26,383 nucleotides of DNA, taken from the NCBI GenBank assembly GCA_050955105.1, contig JBPBQZ010000067.1, positions 1-26,383 on the forward strand, written 5' to 3'. Positions 16,936 through 24,760 of the stretch are shown piece after piece. Each line of letters opens with the position of its first letter. The first letter of the stretch is position 1. This DNA comes from JBPBQZ01 sp050955105 (lineage in GTDB: Bacteria > Pseudomonadota > Gammaproteobacteria > Burkholderiales > Burkholderiaceae). The translations under genes were made by a program, and so were the position numbers. The notes below the pieces were generated by a model. The model saw only the letters and a list, made by a program, of their open reading frames with translations, made no database searches and had not been told where the DNA came from.

Positions 16936-17006
16936 CGCCGCATTCTAGCAAAACGCCCGGTCGGCCAAGGTATCGCCGGCGCATCAGACCACCGCTTGTA
17001 CGCCCA

Positions 17007-17117
17007 GGGCTGTTTTTCCACAAACCGGGCTCGCTGTTTCCGTAGAGGGTTTTGAAGTGACGCGCACGCGGCGTCACCTACGGGAGGATGCGAGCCCGGT
17101 TTGTTCGTCAACAGCCC
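17007..17117 (+). ncRNA. candidate structured RNA, nested hairpin of about 111 nt
   Basis: The outer arms GGGCTGTT/AACAGCCC and the 15-bp arms ACAAACCGGGCTCGC/GCGAGCCCGGTTTGT are exact complements, with two further perfect inner helices of 5 and 7 bp. So many nested exact complements in a noncoding stretch are unlikely by chance. The strand is assigned from the direction of cysS; the element is nearly symmetric and could act on either strand. A GGGAGG is exposed in an internal loop (17082-17087). No known family recognised. Confidence 0.4.
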
Positions 17118-17136
17118 GGTTCAATGAATCGGTCCA

Positions 17137-17165
17137 CTCCCGGTTACCGCATGCGGTGCCGGGAG
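17137..17165 (+). promoter_or_regulatory. hairpin occluding a GGGAGG ribosome-binding site
   Basis: CTCCCGG (17137-17143) pairs with CCGGGAG (17159-17165), with ACCGCA/TGCGGT (46-51 with 52-57) inside. The GGGAGG at 17161-17166 is almost entirely in the 3' arm. It would serve the GTG at 17172 (5-nt spacing) or the ATG at 17177 (10-nt spacing, in frame with cysS). Confidence 0.4.
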
Positions 17166-17171
17166 GCCAAC

Positions 17172-17351
17172 GTGAAATGCAGCGCCAGCCTCTCGGCCAC
17201 CGGTTCCGGTCGAGGCGGAACGCGACGCTGCGTCACCTGGCCGGCCGATGCGTTGCGACCCGGGCTAGCCAGCTGCTTCCGCACGTATTTATGGATTCTT
17301 TGCGCCTCTACAATTCGCTTGCGCGCGACAAGCAGACCTTCGTTCCCCTGA
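17172..17351 (+). CDS. candidate upstream ORF overlapping the cysS start
   Basis: 59 codons starting at GTG 5 nt after a consensus GGGAGG. The product begins MKCSASLSATG and has cysteines at 3, 20, 35 and 44. It overlaps the first 61 nt of cysS in another frame. A cysteine-rich leader ORF ahead of cysteinyl-tRNA synthetase would suit a translational sensor, but TGC codons are common by chance in GC-rich DNA and no homologue is known to me. The same GGGAGG could instead initiate a longer CysS at ATG 17177. Confidence 0.22.
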   Translation: MKCSASLSATGSGRGGTRRCVTWPADALRPGLASCFRTYLWILCASTIRLRATSRPSFP

Positions 17352-18679
17352 CACCCGGCGAAGTGCGGATGTACGTGTGCGGGATGACGGTCTACGACTA
17401 TTGTCATATCGGTCATGCGCGCGTAATGGTCTGCTTCGACGTGATACGTCGCTGGCTGGTGGCGCTTGGCTACCAAGTCACCTACGTGCGCAACATCACC
17501 GATATCGACGACAAGATCATGCGGCGCGCGCTGGACAATCACGAACCCATCAAGGCACTTACCGATCGCTTCATTCGCGCCATGCACGAAGATGCGCTGG
17601 CGCTCGGCGTGGCGCGCCCCGATATCGAGCCGCGCGCTACCGCTTTCATCCCGCAGATGCTCGGCATGATCGAGATGCTCGAGCGCCACGGCTATGCGTA
17701 TCAGGCCAGCGACGGCGACGTCAATTACTCGGTCAGAGAATTCGCCGGCTATGGCAAGTTGTCCGGCAAATCGTTGGAAGACCTGCGCGCCGGCGAGCGC
17801 GTGGCCACCAACGACGCCAAGCGCGATCCGCTCGACTTCGTATTGTGGAAGCACTCCAAGCAAGATGATCCGGCCGACACCCGCTGGGCCTCGCCATGGG
17901 GTGAAGGGCGTCCCGGCTGGCATATCGAATGTTCGGCGATGAGTTGCGCGTTGCTGGGTGAGCAATTCGATATTCACGGCGGCGGCCAAGACTTGCAGTT
18001 TCCGCATCACGAAAACGAAATTGCCCAGAGCGAGGGCGCGCATGGCGGCACCTTCGCCAATTACTGGCTGCATAACGGCTATGTGCAGGTCGACGCCGAG
18101 AAGATGTCGAAGTCGCTGGGCAATTTCCAGACGATTCGTGATGCGCTGAAACTGTATGACGCTGAAGTGCTGCGCTTCTTTATCGTGCGCGCCCACTATC
18201 GCAGCCCCTTGAATTACGCCGATGCGTCCCTCGACGACGCGCGCGCCAGCCTGACGCGGCTGTACACCACCTTGAAAGACGTGCCGCCCGACGATGCGCC
18301 GCTCGATTGGAACGAGCCGTCCGCGCGGCGCTTTCGCGCGGCGATGAACGACGATTTCAACACGGCGCTGGCGGTGTCGGTGCTGTTTGATCTGGCGGGC
18401 GAGGCGCAGCGCACGCGCGATGCCGCGGTAGCGCGCCAGTTGCGCGAACTGGGCGGCTTGCTCGGCTTGCTCGAGCGCGAACCGGTGGCTTTCCTGCAGG
18501 CGCAGGTGGGTGCCGCGACGCTCGCGCCCGAGGCCATCGAAGCACTGATCGCCGCGCGCGCCGACGCCAAGCGCGCCAAGGATTTCGCGCTGGCCGATCG
18601 ACTGCGCGCCGAATTGCTGGATGCCGGGGTGGTGCTCGAAGACCGCCCGGGTGGCCGCACGGAGTGGCGCCGCGCATGA
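17291..18679 (+). CDS. cysS: cysteinyl-tRNA synthetase CysS
   Basis: 462 residues, the standard length for this class I synthetase. It has YVCGMTVYD with zinc ligand C30, the HIGH motif at 39-42, zinc ligands C214, H239 and E243 (in HIECSAM and FPHHENE), and KMSKS at 271-275. The DALR-type anticodon domain ends in the conserved GGRTEWRR. I chose the ATG at 17291 (MDSLRLYNSLA) because family homology starts there, but no Shine-Dalgarno sequence precedes it; the frame is open back to 17057, and an in-frame ATG at 17177 lies 10 nt after GGGAGG. The next gene overlaps its stop (ATGA). Confidence 0.96.
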   Translation: MDSLRLYNSLARDKQTFVPLTPGEVRMYVCGMTVYDYCHIGHARVMVCFDVIRRWLVALGYQVTYVRNITDIDDKIMRRALDNHEPIKALTDRFIRAMHEDALALGVARPDIEPRATAFIPQMLGMIEMLERHGYAYQASDGDVNYSVREFAGYGKLSGKSLEDLRAGERVATNDAKRDPLDFVLWKHSKQDDPADTRWASPWGEGRPGWHIECSAMSCALLGEQFDIHGGGQDLQFPHHENEIAQSEGAHGGTFANYWLHNGYVQVDAEKMSKSLGNFQTIRDALKLYDAEVLRFFIVRAHYRSPLNYADASLDDARASLTRLYTTLKDVPPDDAPLDWNEPSARRFRAAMNDDFNTALAVSVLFDLAGEAQRTRDAAVARQLRELGGLLGLLEREPVAFLQAQVGAATLAPEAIEALIAARADAKRAKDFALADRLRAELLDAGVVLEDRPGGRTEWRRA

Positions 18680-19818
18680 ACGCCGTTGCGAAGAAAACGG
18701 CGCGCGGCACCGGCGCACAGACGGCGGTTTCGGCCAAGACGGCAAGCGCTGGTAAAGCGCGCGCTGTGAGCGCTGCGGCGAAGCCGAAGGCGGTGCCACC
18801 GAGCGGCGTGCGCAAGACCGCCGCGAAAAAGGTGACAGCGAAGCAGGGCGTTAAAGTTACGCGCAAGGTTGCCGCGAAAACCACCGCTAAGGCACCGGAA
18901 AAAGCCGCGGACGAGACGGTTGCCAGGAAAGCAGCAAGAAAGACAGCCGCAGCCGATGCCACGACGCCCGGCAGCGCGCCCAAAACAGCGGCGGCCAAGC
19001 GCCCCGCGCGCCGGACTGCAGGCGGCGCGGCATCGCAGCCGGACGCGACGATTGCCGCGAGCGGCGCCGATGCGGGCACACCGGCACAGCAGATCGTCGC
19101 GGCCGGGCCGGCCACGCGCGAACGCGTGCGCAAGACCCGCGTGGCGGGCACCAGCGAGGCCAGCGTCGACGTGCAGATCGGCGGTCTGACGCCAACCGCG
19201 ACACGCCCTGGCTTCTGGGACCGGGCCTGCGCCGACCTGATCCGTCGCGATCGCATTCTCAAGAAAATCATTCCGCAGTTCGGCCCGGTGCATCTGATCG
19301 CGCGCGGCGAGCCCTTCGTCACGCTCGCGCGCTCCGTGGTCGGCCAGCAGATTTCGGTGAAAGCCGCGCAGGCGATCTGGGATCGTATCGTCGCCGCTTG
19401 TCCGACGCTGGCGCCCGCGGCGGTGGTGGTACTCGGCCTTGAACGACTGGCTGCCTGCGGCCTCTCGAAGCGCAAGGCCGAATACATCCTCGATCTGGCT
19501 CATCACTTTGTGAACGGCTCGCTGCACGTACATCGCTGGGTGGCGATGGACGACGAGGCGGTGATCGCCGAGCTGGTGCAGATTCGCGGCATCGGTCGCT
19601 GGACCGCCGAAATGTTTTTGATCTTCAACCTGCTGCGGCCCGACGTCTTGCCGCTGGACGACCTGGGTCTGATCCGCGCGATCAGCGTCAACTATTTCAG
19701 CGGCGAGCCGGTAACCCGCAGCGAAGCGCGTGAAGTGGCGGCGAACTGGGAGCCGTGGCGCACCGTGGCCACCTGGTACATGTGGCGCAGTCTCGATCCG
19801 ATACCCGTCGACTATTGA
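18676..19818 (+). CDS. DNA-3-methyladenine glycosylase (AlkA-like HhH-GPD) with histone-H1-like N-terminal tail
   Basis: 380 residues. Residues 1-165 are Lys/Ala/Pro/Thr-rich low complexity with repeated AAK, KKT and RKT units, resembling bacterial histone H1-like or AlgP tails. The HhH-GPD domain follows (about 175-375): LARSVVGQQIS, the helix-hairpin-helix VQIRGIGRWTAE (301-312) and the catalytic aspartate D329 in LPLDDLG. It excises 3-methyladenine and similar alkylated bases from DNA. The usual AlkA N-terminal beta domain is missing, so it is closer to the short glycosylase branch. The ATG overlaps the cysS stop, implying coupling. The tail probably gives nonspecific DNA binding (inference). 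Confidence 0.88.
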   Translation: MNAVAKKTARGTGAQTAVSAKTASAGKARAVSAAAKPKAVPPSGVRKTAAKKVTAKQGVKVTRKVAAKTTAKAPEKAADETVARKAARKTAAADATTPGSAPKTAAAKRPARRTAGGAASQPDATIAASGADAGTPAQQIVAAGPATRERVRKTRVAGTSEASVDVQIGGLTPTATRPGFWDRACADLIRRDRILKKIIPQFGPVHLIARGEPFVTLARSVVGQQISVKAAQAIWDRIVAACPTLAPAAVVVLGLERLAACGLSKRKAEYILDLAHHFVNGSLHVHRWVAMDDEAVIAELVQIRGIGRWTAEMFLIFNLLRPDVLPLDDLGLIRAISVNYFSGEPVTRSEAREVAANWEPWRTVATWYMWRSLDPIPVDY

Positions 19819-19884
19819 GGCGTGATCCGCCAAGCCGTTGCTGCGCCGTTGGTCGTGGCGACCGCCAAAGCAGGACGAATACCG

Positions 19885-19900
19885 GCCAAGCAGGCTTGGC
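19885..19900. promoter_or_regulatory. 7-bp inverted repeat upstream of accA
   Basis: GCCAAGC (19885-19891) and GCTTGGC (19894-19900) flank AG. It lies between the glycosylase stop and a -10-like TTAGAATAC (TAGAAT at 19928-19933) ahead of accA. It could be an operator or a weak terminator; there is no T-tract. Confidence 0.3.
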
Positions 19901-19967
19901 AATCACCGAAAACCCGCTGGCCGACGTTAGAATACGCGCTGCTCGCGCTGCGAAGGATTTTCCATCG

Positions 19968-20939
19968 ATGAAAACGACATTCCTGGATTTCGAACAACCG
20001 ATCGCCGAACTGGAAGCGAAGATCGACGAATTGCGCTTCGTCCAGGACGATTCCGCGGTCGATATCTCGGAAGAGATCGACCGGCTGTCCAAGAAAAGCC
20101 AGCAGCTCACCAAAGACATCTACGCCAACCTCACTCCCTGGCAGGTGTCGCAGATCGCGCGTCATCCACAGCGTCCCTATACGCTCGACTATGTCAGCGA
20201 ACTCTTCACCGATTACCACGAGTTGCACGGTGACCGGGCTTTCTCCGACGACTTGTCGATCGTCGGCGGCCTGGCGCGCCTGAACGGCACGCCGTGCATG
20301 GTGATCGGCCATCAGAAAGGTCGCGATACGCGTGAACGCACGCTGCGCAACTTCGGCATGCCGCGTCCGGAAGGTTATCGAAAAGCCGAACGGCTGATGC
20401 GCCTGGCCGAGAAATTCAAATTGCCGGTGTTCACTTTTATCGACACCCCGGGCGCTTATCCGGGTATCGGCGCTGAAGAGCGGGGGCAGTCGGAAGCGAT
20501 CGGCCGCAATCTCTATGTGATGGCCGAACTCAACGTGCCGATCGTGGCCACCATCATCGGTGAAGGCGGCTCTGGCGGCGCACTGGCGTTGGCGGTGGGC
20601 GACACCGTGATGATGCTGCAGTTTTCCACCTATGCGGTGATTTCGCCGGAAGGCTGCGCATCGATCTTGTGGAAGAGCGCGACCAAGGCGCCCGAAGCTG
20701 CCGAGGCATTGGGGCTGACCGCGCATCGACTGAAAGCGCTCAACCTGATCGACAAGATCGTCAACGAGCCGCTTGGCGGCGCGCACCGCGATCCGAAGGC
20801 GATGGCCGCGCTGCTGCGGCGCGCGCTGACCGACTCGCTGCGGCAATTTCAGAGCATGCCCATCGACGAACTGCGCCGACGCCGCCTTGAACGTCTGATG
20901 GCCTATGGCAAATTCAAGGAAACCTCGCTCGGCGTCTGA
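19968..20939 (+). CDS. accA: acetyl-CoA carboxylase carboxyltransferase subunit alpha, AccA
   Basis: 323 residues, typical. The N-terminal helical part MKTTFLDFEQPIAELEAKI is family-specific. The crotonase-like core has IDTPGAYPGIGAEERGQ (158-174) and the oxyanion-forming GEGGSGGALA (198-207). With AccD it transfers the carboxyl group from carboxybiotin to acetyl-CoA, giving malonyl-CoA for fatty acid synthesis in the cytoplasm. The ATG at 19968 has AAGGA about 12 nt upstream; the longer frame to 19755 runs inside the glycosylase gene. A -10-like TAGAAT at 19928 suggests its own promoter. tilS follows at 142 bp. accD is not in the window. Confidence 0.97.
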   Translation: MKTTFLDFEQPIAELEAKIDELRFVQDDSAVDISEEIDRLSKKSQQLTKDIYANLTPWQVSQIARHPQRPYTLDYVSELFTDYHELHGDRAFSDDLSIVGGLARLNGTPCMVIGHQKGRDTRERTLRNFGMPRPEGYRKAERLMRLAEKFKLPVFTFIDTPGAYPGIGAEERGQSEAIGRNLYVMAELNVPIVATIIGEGGSGGALALAVGDTVMMLQFSTYAVISPEGCASILWKSATKAPEAAEALGLTAHRLKALNLIDKIVNEPLGGAHRDPKAMAALLRRALTDSLRQFQSMPIDELRRRRLERLMAYGKFKETSLGV

Positions 20940-21081
20940 GCGAGTTGCCGCCCACAGCGCGCGCCTGGGCGCCGCGCCGGGCGTTGCTTTGCCAGCGCGG
21001 CAATCGGCTGATGGCGCGGCGCCAGCTGAGGATCGCGGCAGGGCTGGCAGCGCAGCGGCTGCGCCGACTGCTGAGGAGGCG

Positions 21082-22680
21082 ATGAATCGTATCGTCGAGG
21101 CGGTAGCGCGGGCCGTGGCCGCTGTGCCGGCATGCCAGGCACCGCTTGCGCCGTTTGTGCCCGGGGCGTCTTCGACGCCCGCTACCGCTACTCCGGCGGA
21201 GATGTCCGTGACATCCCCGGCATCCGCGGCGAGGTCCCCGGCATCCACGACGTCTCTTATTGCCATCGCGTACAGCGGTGGCATCGACTCCACCGTACTA
21301 TTGGCGGCTGCCGTTCGCGCAGTGGGCGCCGCGCGCTGCGTGGCGCTGCATGTTCACCATGGTCTGTCGCCGCATGCCGACGCATGGCTTGAACACGCAA
21401 GACAGTGCGCTGCGAACTTAGGCGTGAGCTTCGCTTCGCAACGTGTCAGCGTAGACGTGGCGGACGGTGCGGGAGTGGAACGAGCAGCCCGCGAAGCCCG
21501 CTACCTGGCGCTGAGCGAACTTTGCACGCGCCACGGTGCTGGGGTACTGTTGCTTGGGCACCATGCCGACGATCAGGTGGAAACGGTGTTGCTGCAGATG
21601 CTGCGCGGCGCCGGTTTGCCGGGAATTGCGGCAATGCCGGCTGCGCGATGCGATGCCGGCGGCACGCTGCTGCTGCGACCGTTGTTGACCTTGCCGCGAA
21701 GCCTGATCGAAACGGCGGCCGTCGATGCCGGCCTGGCGTGGATCGACGACGCATCGAATCTCGACGCGCGCTTCGCCAGGAATGCGTTACGCAATGAAGT
21801 GCTGCCTGCACTGGCTCGACATTTTCCCGGTTATCGCGACGCGCTCGCGCGCACCGCGCGCCATGCGGCGTCGGCGCAGCGCCTGATCGACGCACTGGCG
21901 AGGGAAGACTTGCTGCGTTGCGCTGCGTTATCCGCGCCTCATGCCATTTCCTCCTCTGCGCTCGTCGCATTGAGCGAAGCGCGCGCGGCAAATGTGCTGC
22001 GCCGGTGGATCCATGAGCACGGCATGCCCGCGGCGTCCACTGCGCGGCTTTCACAAATGCTCGCGCAATTGCGCGACGCCGATGAGAAGAGTGCGATAGC
22101 GATCCATCATGCGGGCCACGTTTTGCGTTGTTATCGCGGACGAGCCTACTGGGAGCTTGAGATGCCGATTGCGGTGTCGACGGCAACGGCGCTAGGCCAT
22201 GCGTCGGCCACCGTCTTCTATCGCGGCCAAACCGAATGGCGGCTGCCGGCGTGGCGCGGTACGCTGATTTTTGAGATCACCGATGACGCGACTGCGGTAG
22301 ACACCGTCAGCGCTGACTATCTACGCACGGCCCCCCTGAGCGCGCGTTCGCGCCGCGGCGGCGAGCGGATGCGGCGTGCGGCGGGCACGGCGCGGCGTAC
22401 CTTGAAAAATCTCTTCCAGGAAGCGGGTGTGCCGAGTTGGCAACGGCAGGTGCCATTGATATTCATCGGCGAGCAGTTGCTGTTTGTGCCTGGCCTGGGC
22501 CTCGACTGCGGAGCCGACGTGCAACGCTGGCGCCCGGAACCGGTCGCGCATGCGGATGACGGGGCGGGGCCCGCGAGCGGATCGGCGTCTGGCAAGGTGT
22601 GCTCAGAGCCTGCGGAAAATTCGTCCAAGGCAGCGGCCGTTCGGTTGAGCTGGCGGCCCGATGCGTCGCCAGCGCTATAG
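21082..22680 (+). CDS. tilS: tRNA(Ile)-lysidine synthetase TilS
   Basis: 532 residues from an ATG preceded by GAGGAGGCG, an excellent ribosome-binding site. The N-type ATP pyrophosphatase PP-loop SGGIDST is at 65-71, followed by LHVHHGLS and LGHHADDQVET, then the TilS substrate-binding and C-terminal domains (RTLKNLFQEAGVPSWQR, with LIFIGEQLLFVPGLG). It converts C34 of the AUA-reading tRNA-Ile to lysidine, an essential modification. The N-terminus carries about 57 extra Ala/Pro/Ser-rich residues ahead of the PP-loop, and the C-terminus has a low-complexity tail (about 40 residues), both longer than average. The frame runs open back into accA, so an even earlier start is possible but unsupported. 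Confidence 0.94.
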   Translation: MNRIVEAVARAVAAVPACQAPLAPFVPGASSTPATATPAEMSVTSPASAARSPASTTSLIAIAYSGGIDSTVLLAAAVRAVGAARCVALHVHHGLSPHADAWLEHARQCAANLGVSFASQRVSVDVADGAGVERAAREARYLALSELCTRHGAGVLLLGHHADDQVETVLLQMLRGAGLPGIAAMPAARCDAGGTLLLRPLLTLPRSLIETAAVDAGLAWIDDASNLDARFARNALRNEVLPALARHFPGYRDALARTARHAASAQRLIDALAREDLLRCAALSAPHAISSSALVALSEARAANVLRRWIHEHGMPAASTARLSQMLAQLRDADEKSAIAIHHAGHVLRCYRGRAYWELEMPIAVSTATALGHASATVFYRGQTEWRLPAWRGTLIFEITDDATAVDTVSADYLRTAPLSARSRRGGERMRRAAGTARRTLKNLFQEAGVPSWQRQVPLIFIGEQLLFVPGLGLDCGADVQRWRPEPVAHADDGAGPASGSASGKVCSEPAENSSKAAAVRLSWRPDASPAL

Positions 22681-22810
22681 CAAGGTCGCGATCCCAATCC
22701 GTTGAGAACGCCTCATTCTATTAGTTAGGAATGCTTCTTTATATGCCGAAAATTATGTACAGGGGCGGGCCGACTTGCAAGCATGCAGGCTTCTCACCAG
22801 AGGGCTCAAA

Positions 22811-24421
22811 ATGCTGCTTATCAATCGATTCAAGCGCCCGTGCGCCGAGCGCTTGGCTCCGACGACTTCGTCCGAGGTGTCCGCCTCACCCGGGCGTTCC
22901 CCGCACCTGCACTTTTCAAGCAAGCGTCAAGCTGCGCGGCGTTCGCCGGCTGCTGTCGGCTTGGCGCTTTTGCTCGGTACCGCGATGATCACCGGCTGTG
23001 GCGGTCACGGCACGCCGGACGCGACCGAGCACAACTTATCGGCCGGCGCCAAAGAAGCGAAAACACTGGAAGGCGCGCACCGCACCGTGATCGACTACTT
23101 CGACGCCGCGCATGCCGCCTTTGCGCCGACCAACAAGGTCGTCAAGCAGTACTCGATCAATGGCGTCAAGGTCGACGAAATCGAATTGACGTCGCAGAAT
23201 TGGCCCTTGTCTTCCAACAACGCTCAATCCAAACCACCTTTCGAGTGGCAGCACCGGCTGATCCGTTATCGGCCGACCGATATGGTGGCAGGAGCACCGG
23301 CGCTGTTGTATGTAGCCGGCGGATCGAACCAGGAAATCTTGACGGACGGCGGATCGGACTGGAAAGACGCCGCGGTGCTTGCGGAGTCGCTCGGCATGGA
23401 AATCGCCGTGCTTACCAATGTCCCGAACCAGCCGCTGCCGTTGGACGGCGCGAGCGAGCTGACGGAAGACGAATTGATTGCCGAGTCGTGGCAACGATAT
23501 ATGGCCGATCCGGTAGCCAACCGATTTGCTTCGATGCATTTGCCGATGGCCTATTCGATCAAAACCGCGATGGATTATCTGGATGACGGACAGCGGCACT
23601 TCGTGCTGGCGGGCGCATCGAAGCGCGGATGGGCCGCATGGCTGACCACGCTGAACGACACCCGCGTCGATGCGCTGATCCCGATCGTCACGGATTTCTG
23701 GAATATCCCCGCAAACTTCGAGCATATTCGACACAGCTACGACGGCAAGTTTCCGCCGGCGCTGGCGCCTTATGAAAATCGAGGTCTGGAGCAGTTGCTC
23801 AAGCCGCAGGATATAAACGCCGCCAGCTTGCTCGCGTTCGAAGATCCGGTGCGTTATCCGGCTGAAGCACTCGCGCGGCCGACCGTTTATATGATTTCCG
23901 CGATGAACGATGAATTCACCGTGCCCGATTCGGCATGGCAGTTCTTGCCGAAGCTGGGCGCGCATCGACGTGTTCGTTATTTGTTAAACGAGTCGCACGC
24001 AGTAGGAAGCGGACGTGTGATCAGTGCGATGACGAGTTTTCTGCGGCATTTCGTGGCCGGTAACAAGCCGCGTCCGCAGACCGTTGCGTACGATGCCGAC
24101 ACCGGCCAAGTGACGTGGAATATCCCTGTTATCGGCAAGACCGGTAAGGTCAGAGTCTGGGTCGCGCGGAATAAATTCGCGCGCGACTTCCGGCTTGACA
24201 GCGACATCTACTTCAGTTCGCGGCAAATGCCCGTGACTTGCACCGGCGACACCTGCCAGTTGAGCTTTACCCCCGACAAGTCGGTGGAGGGTTGGCAGGC
24301 GTATTTCATCGAAGCCGAACTCGATGGCGTGGAAACTTCTACGCCGCCGCTGATTTGGCCGCGCCGCTATGCCGACGGCAGCGCTGCACCAGATTATCCG
24401 GCCACCTTGCCGATGGAATAA
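22811..24421 (+). CDS. PhoPQ-activated pathogenicity-related (PqaA-type) lipoprotein
   Basis: 536 residues from the ATG at 22811, which follows AGAGGG. A hydrophobic stretch ends in the lipobox MITGC with acyl-accepting C63, so an outer-membrane or periplasmic lipoprotein is likely; the 45 residues before it are long for a signal n-region and an internal start is possible. The rest matches the PhoPQ_related alpha/beta-hydrolase-like family that includes Salmonella PqaA and Dictyostelium AprA: the nucleophile elbow GASKRGW (S270), D367 in MNDEFTVPDS and H396 in NESHAVG give a plausible catalytic triad. A beta-rich C-terminal domain follows. Substrate unknown. It interrupts tilS-lysC, and the upstream 130 bp and the gene itself look less GC-rich than the neighbours, which suggests acquisition. 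Confidence 0.85.
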   Translation: MLLINRFKRPCAERLAPTTSSEVSASPGRSPHLHFSSKRQAARRSPAAVGLALLLGTAMITGCGGHGTPDATEHNLSAGAKEAKTLEGAHRTVIDYFDAAHAAFAPTNKVVKQYSINGVKVDEIELTSQNWPLSSNNAQSKPPFEWQHRLIRYRPTDMVAGAPALLYVAGGSNQEILTDGGSDWKDAAVLAESLGMEIAVLTNVPNQPLPLDGASELTEDELIAESWQRYMADPVANRFASMHLPMAYSIKTAMDYLDDGQRHFVLAGASKRGWAAWLTTLNDTRVDALIPIVTDFWNIPANFEHIRHSYDGKFPPALAPYENRGLEQLLKPQDINAASLLAFEDPVRYPAEALARPTVYMISAMNDEFTVPDSAWQFLPKLGAHRRVRYLLNESHAVGSGRVISAMTSFLRHFVAGNKPRPQTVAYDADTGQVTWNIPVIGKTGKVRVWVARNKFARDFRLDSDIYFSSRQMPVTCTGDTCQLSFTPDKSVEGWQAYFIEAELDGVETSTPPLIWPRRYADGSAAPDYPATLPME

Positions 24422-24760
24422 GCGAACGCCCGGGGCGGACGGCTCGCTGCTCGTTCGTCCCGTACGCGCTTCCCGCGAACCGGTGGATGCTGCGCCGGCG
24501 CGGGCGCCTGACCGCCCGGATCTTGTATTTTCCGCACAGTTCCGGTATTTTCTCTGGTTGCGCTGCGAGGCCTGGCCGCGCAGCGCTCCCTCGCTTCGGC
24601 TCTTGTGGCCGTTGTAACGATCCCGCCTTTTCGTACCGTTTCGCTTTTCCGCATCCGCGGCCGGGCTTGGCGCCTGGACCTGCGCGGATTTCGCATAGCG
24701 CTTTCGATCGGGCGGGATGATCCGGCCCCGATCCGGCCAGATGGCGTTTGCAATCAAAAC
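24422..24760 (+). promoter_or_regulatory. 339-bp gap between the PqaA-type gene and lysC with two stem-loops
   Basis: No supported gene. GCGCTGCG (24560-24567) pairs with CGCAGCGC (24579-24586), 8 bp perfect, with an 11-nt loop; no T-tract follows. GATCGGG (24706-24712) pairs with CCCGATC (24727-24733), 27 nt before the lysC ATG. Either could be the end of the upstream transcript or part of a lysC leader. No lysine-riboswitch core was recognised. No convincing promoter was found. Confidence 0.4.

Larger units (their letters stand above)
16912..17290 (+). promoter_or_regulatory. 379-bp cysS leader region with extensive RNA structure potential
   Basis: No established gene lies here. Plus-strand folding: helix A 17007-17014 with 17110-17117 (8 bp), a 5x5 internal loop, helix B 17020-17034 with 17090-17104 (15 bp, perfect), an internal loop, helix C 17041-17045 with 17078-17082, an 11-nt bulge, then helix D 17057-17063 with 17071-17077 (7 bp). 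A second hairpin is 17137-17165, and ACCGG-TT-CCGGT (17199-17210) is a third. I looked for signatures of RNase P RNA, 4.5S RNA and tmRNA and saw none. It may be a cis-regulatory leader, an independent small RNA, or a palindromic mobile element. Confidence 0.5.

Noticed and set aside
17057..17176. CysS starting at GTG 17057
   Set aside because: This start lies inside the hairpin element and lacks a ribosome-binding site; the frame being open is expected from base composition.
17007..17210. RNase P RNA, 4.5S RNA or tmRNA
   Set aside because: The conserved cores (for example GAGGAAAGUCCGGGC of RNase P or the GGAAGG tetraloop region of 4.5S RNA) are absent. The CCTACGGGAGG resemblance to 16S rRNA is only 11 nt and isolated.
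17144..18799. 551-codon minus-strand ORF antisense to cysS
   Set aside because: His/Arg/Gly-rich product typical of a GC-rich shadow frame; the plus strand carries full CysS motifs.
18214..19902. 562-codon minus-strand ORF antisense to the glycosylase gene
   Set aside because: Shadow frame with Arg/Cys-rich composition and no recognisable domain.
19812..21293. 493-codon minus-strand ORF antisense to accA
   Set aside because: No domain; accA on the plus strand is unambiguous.
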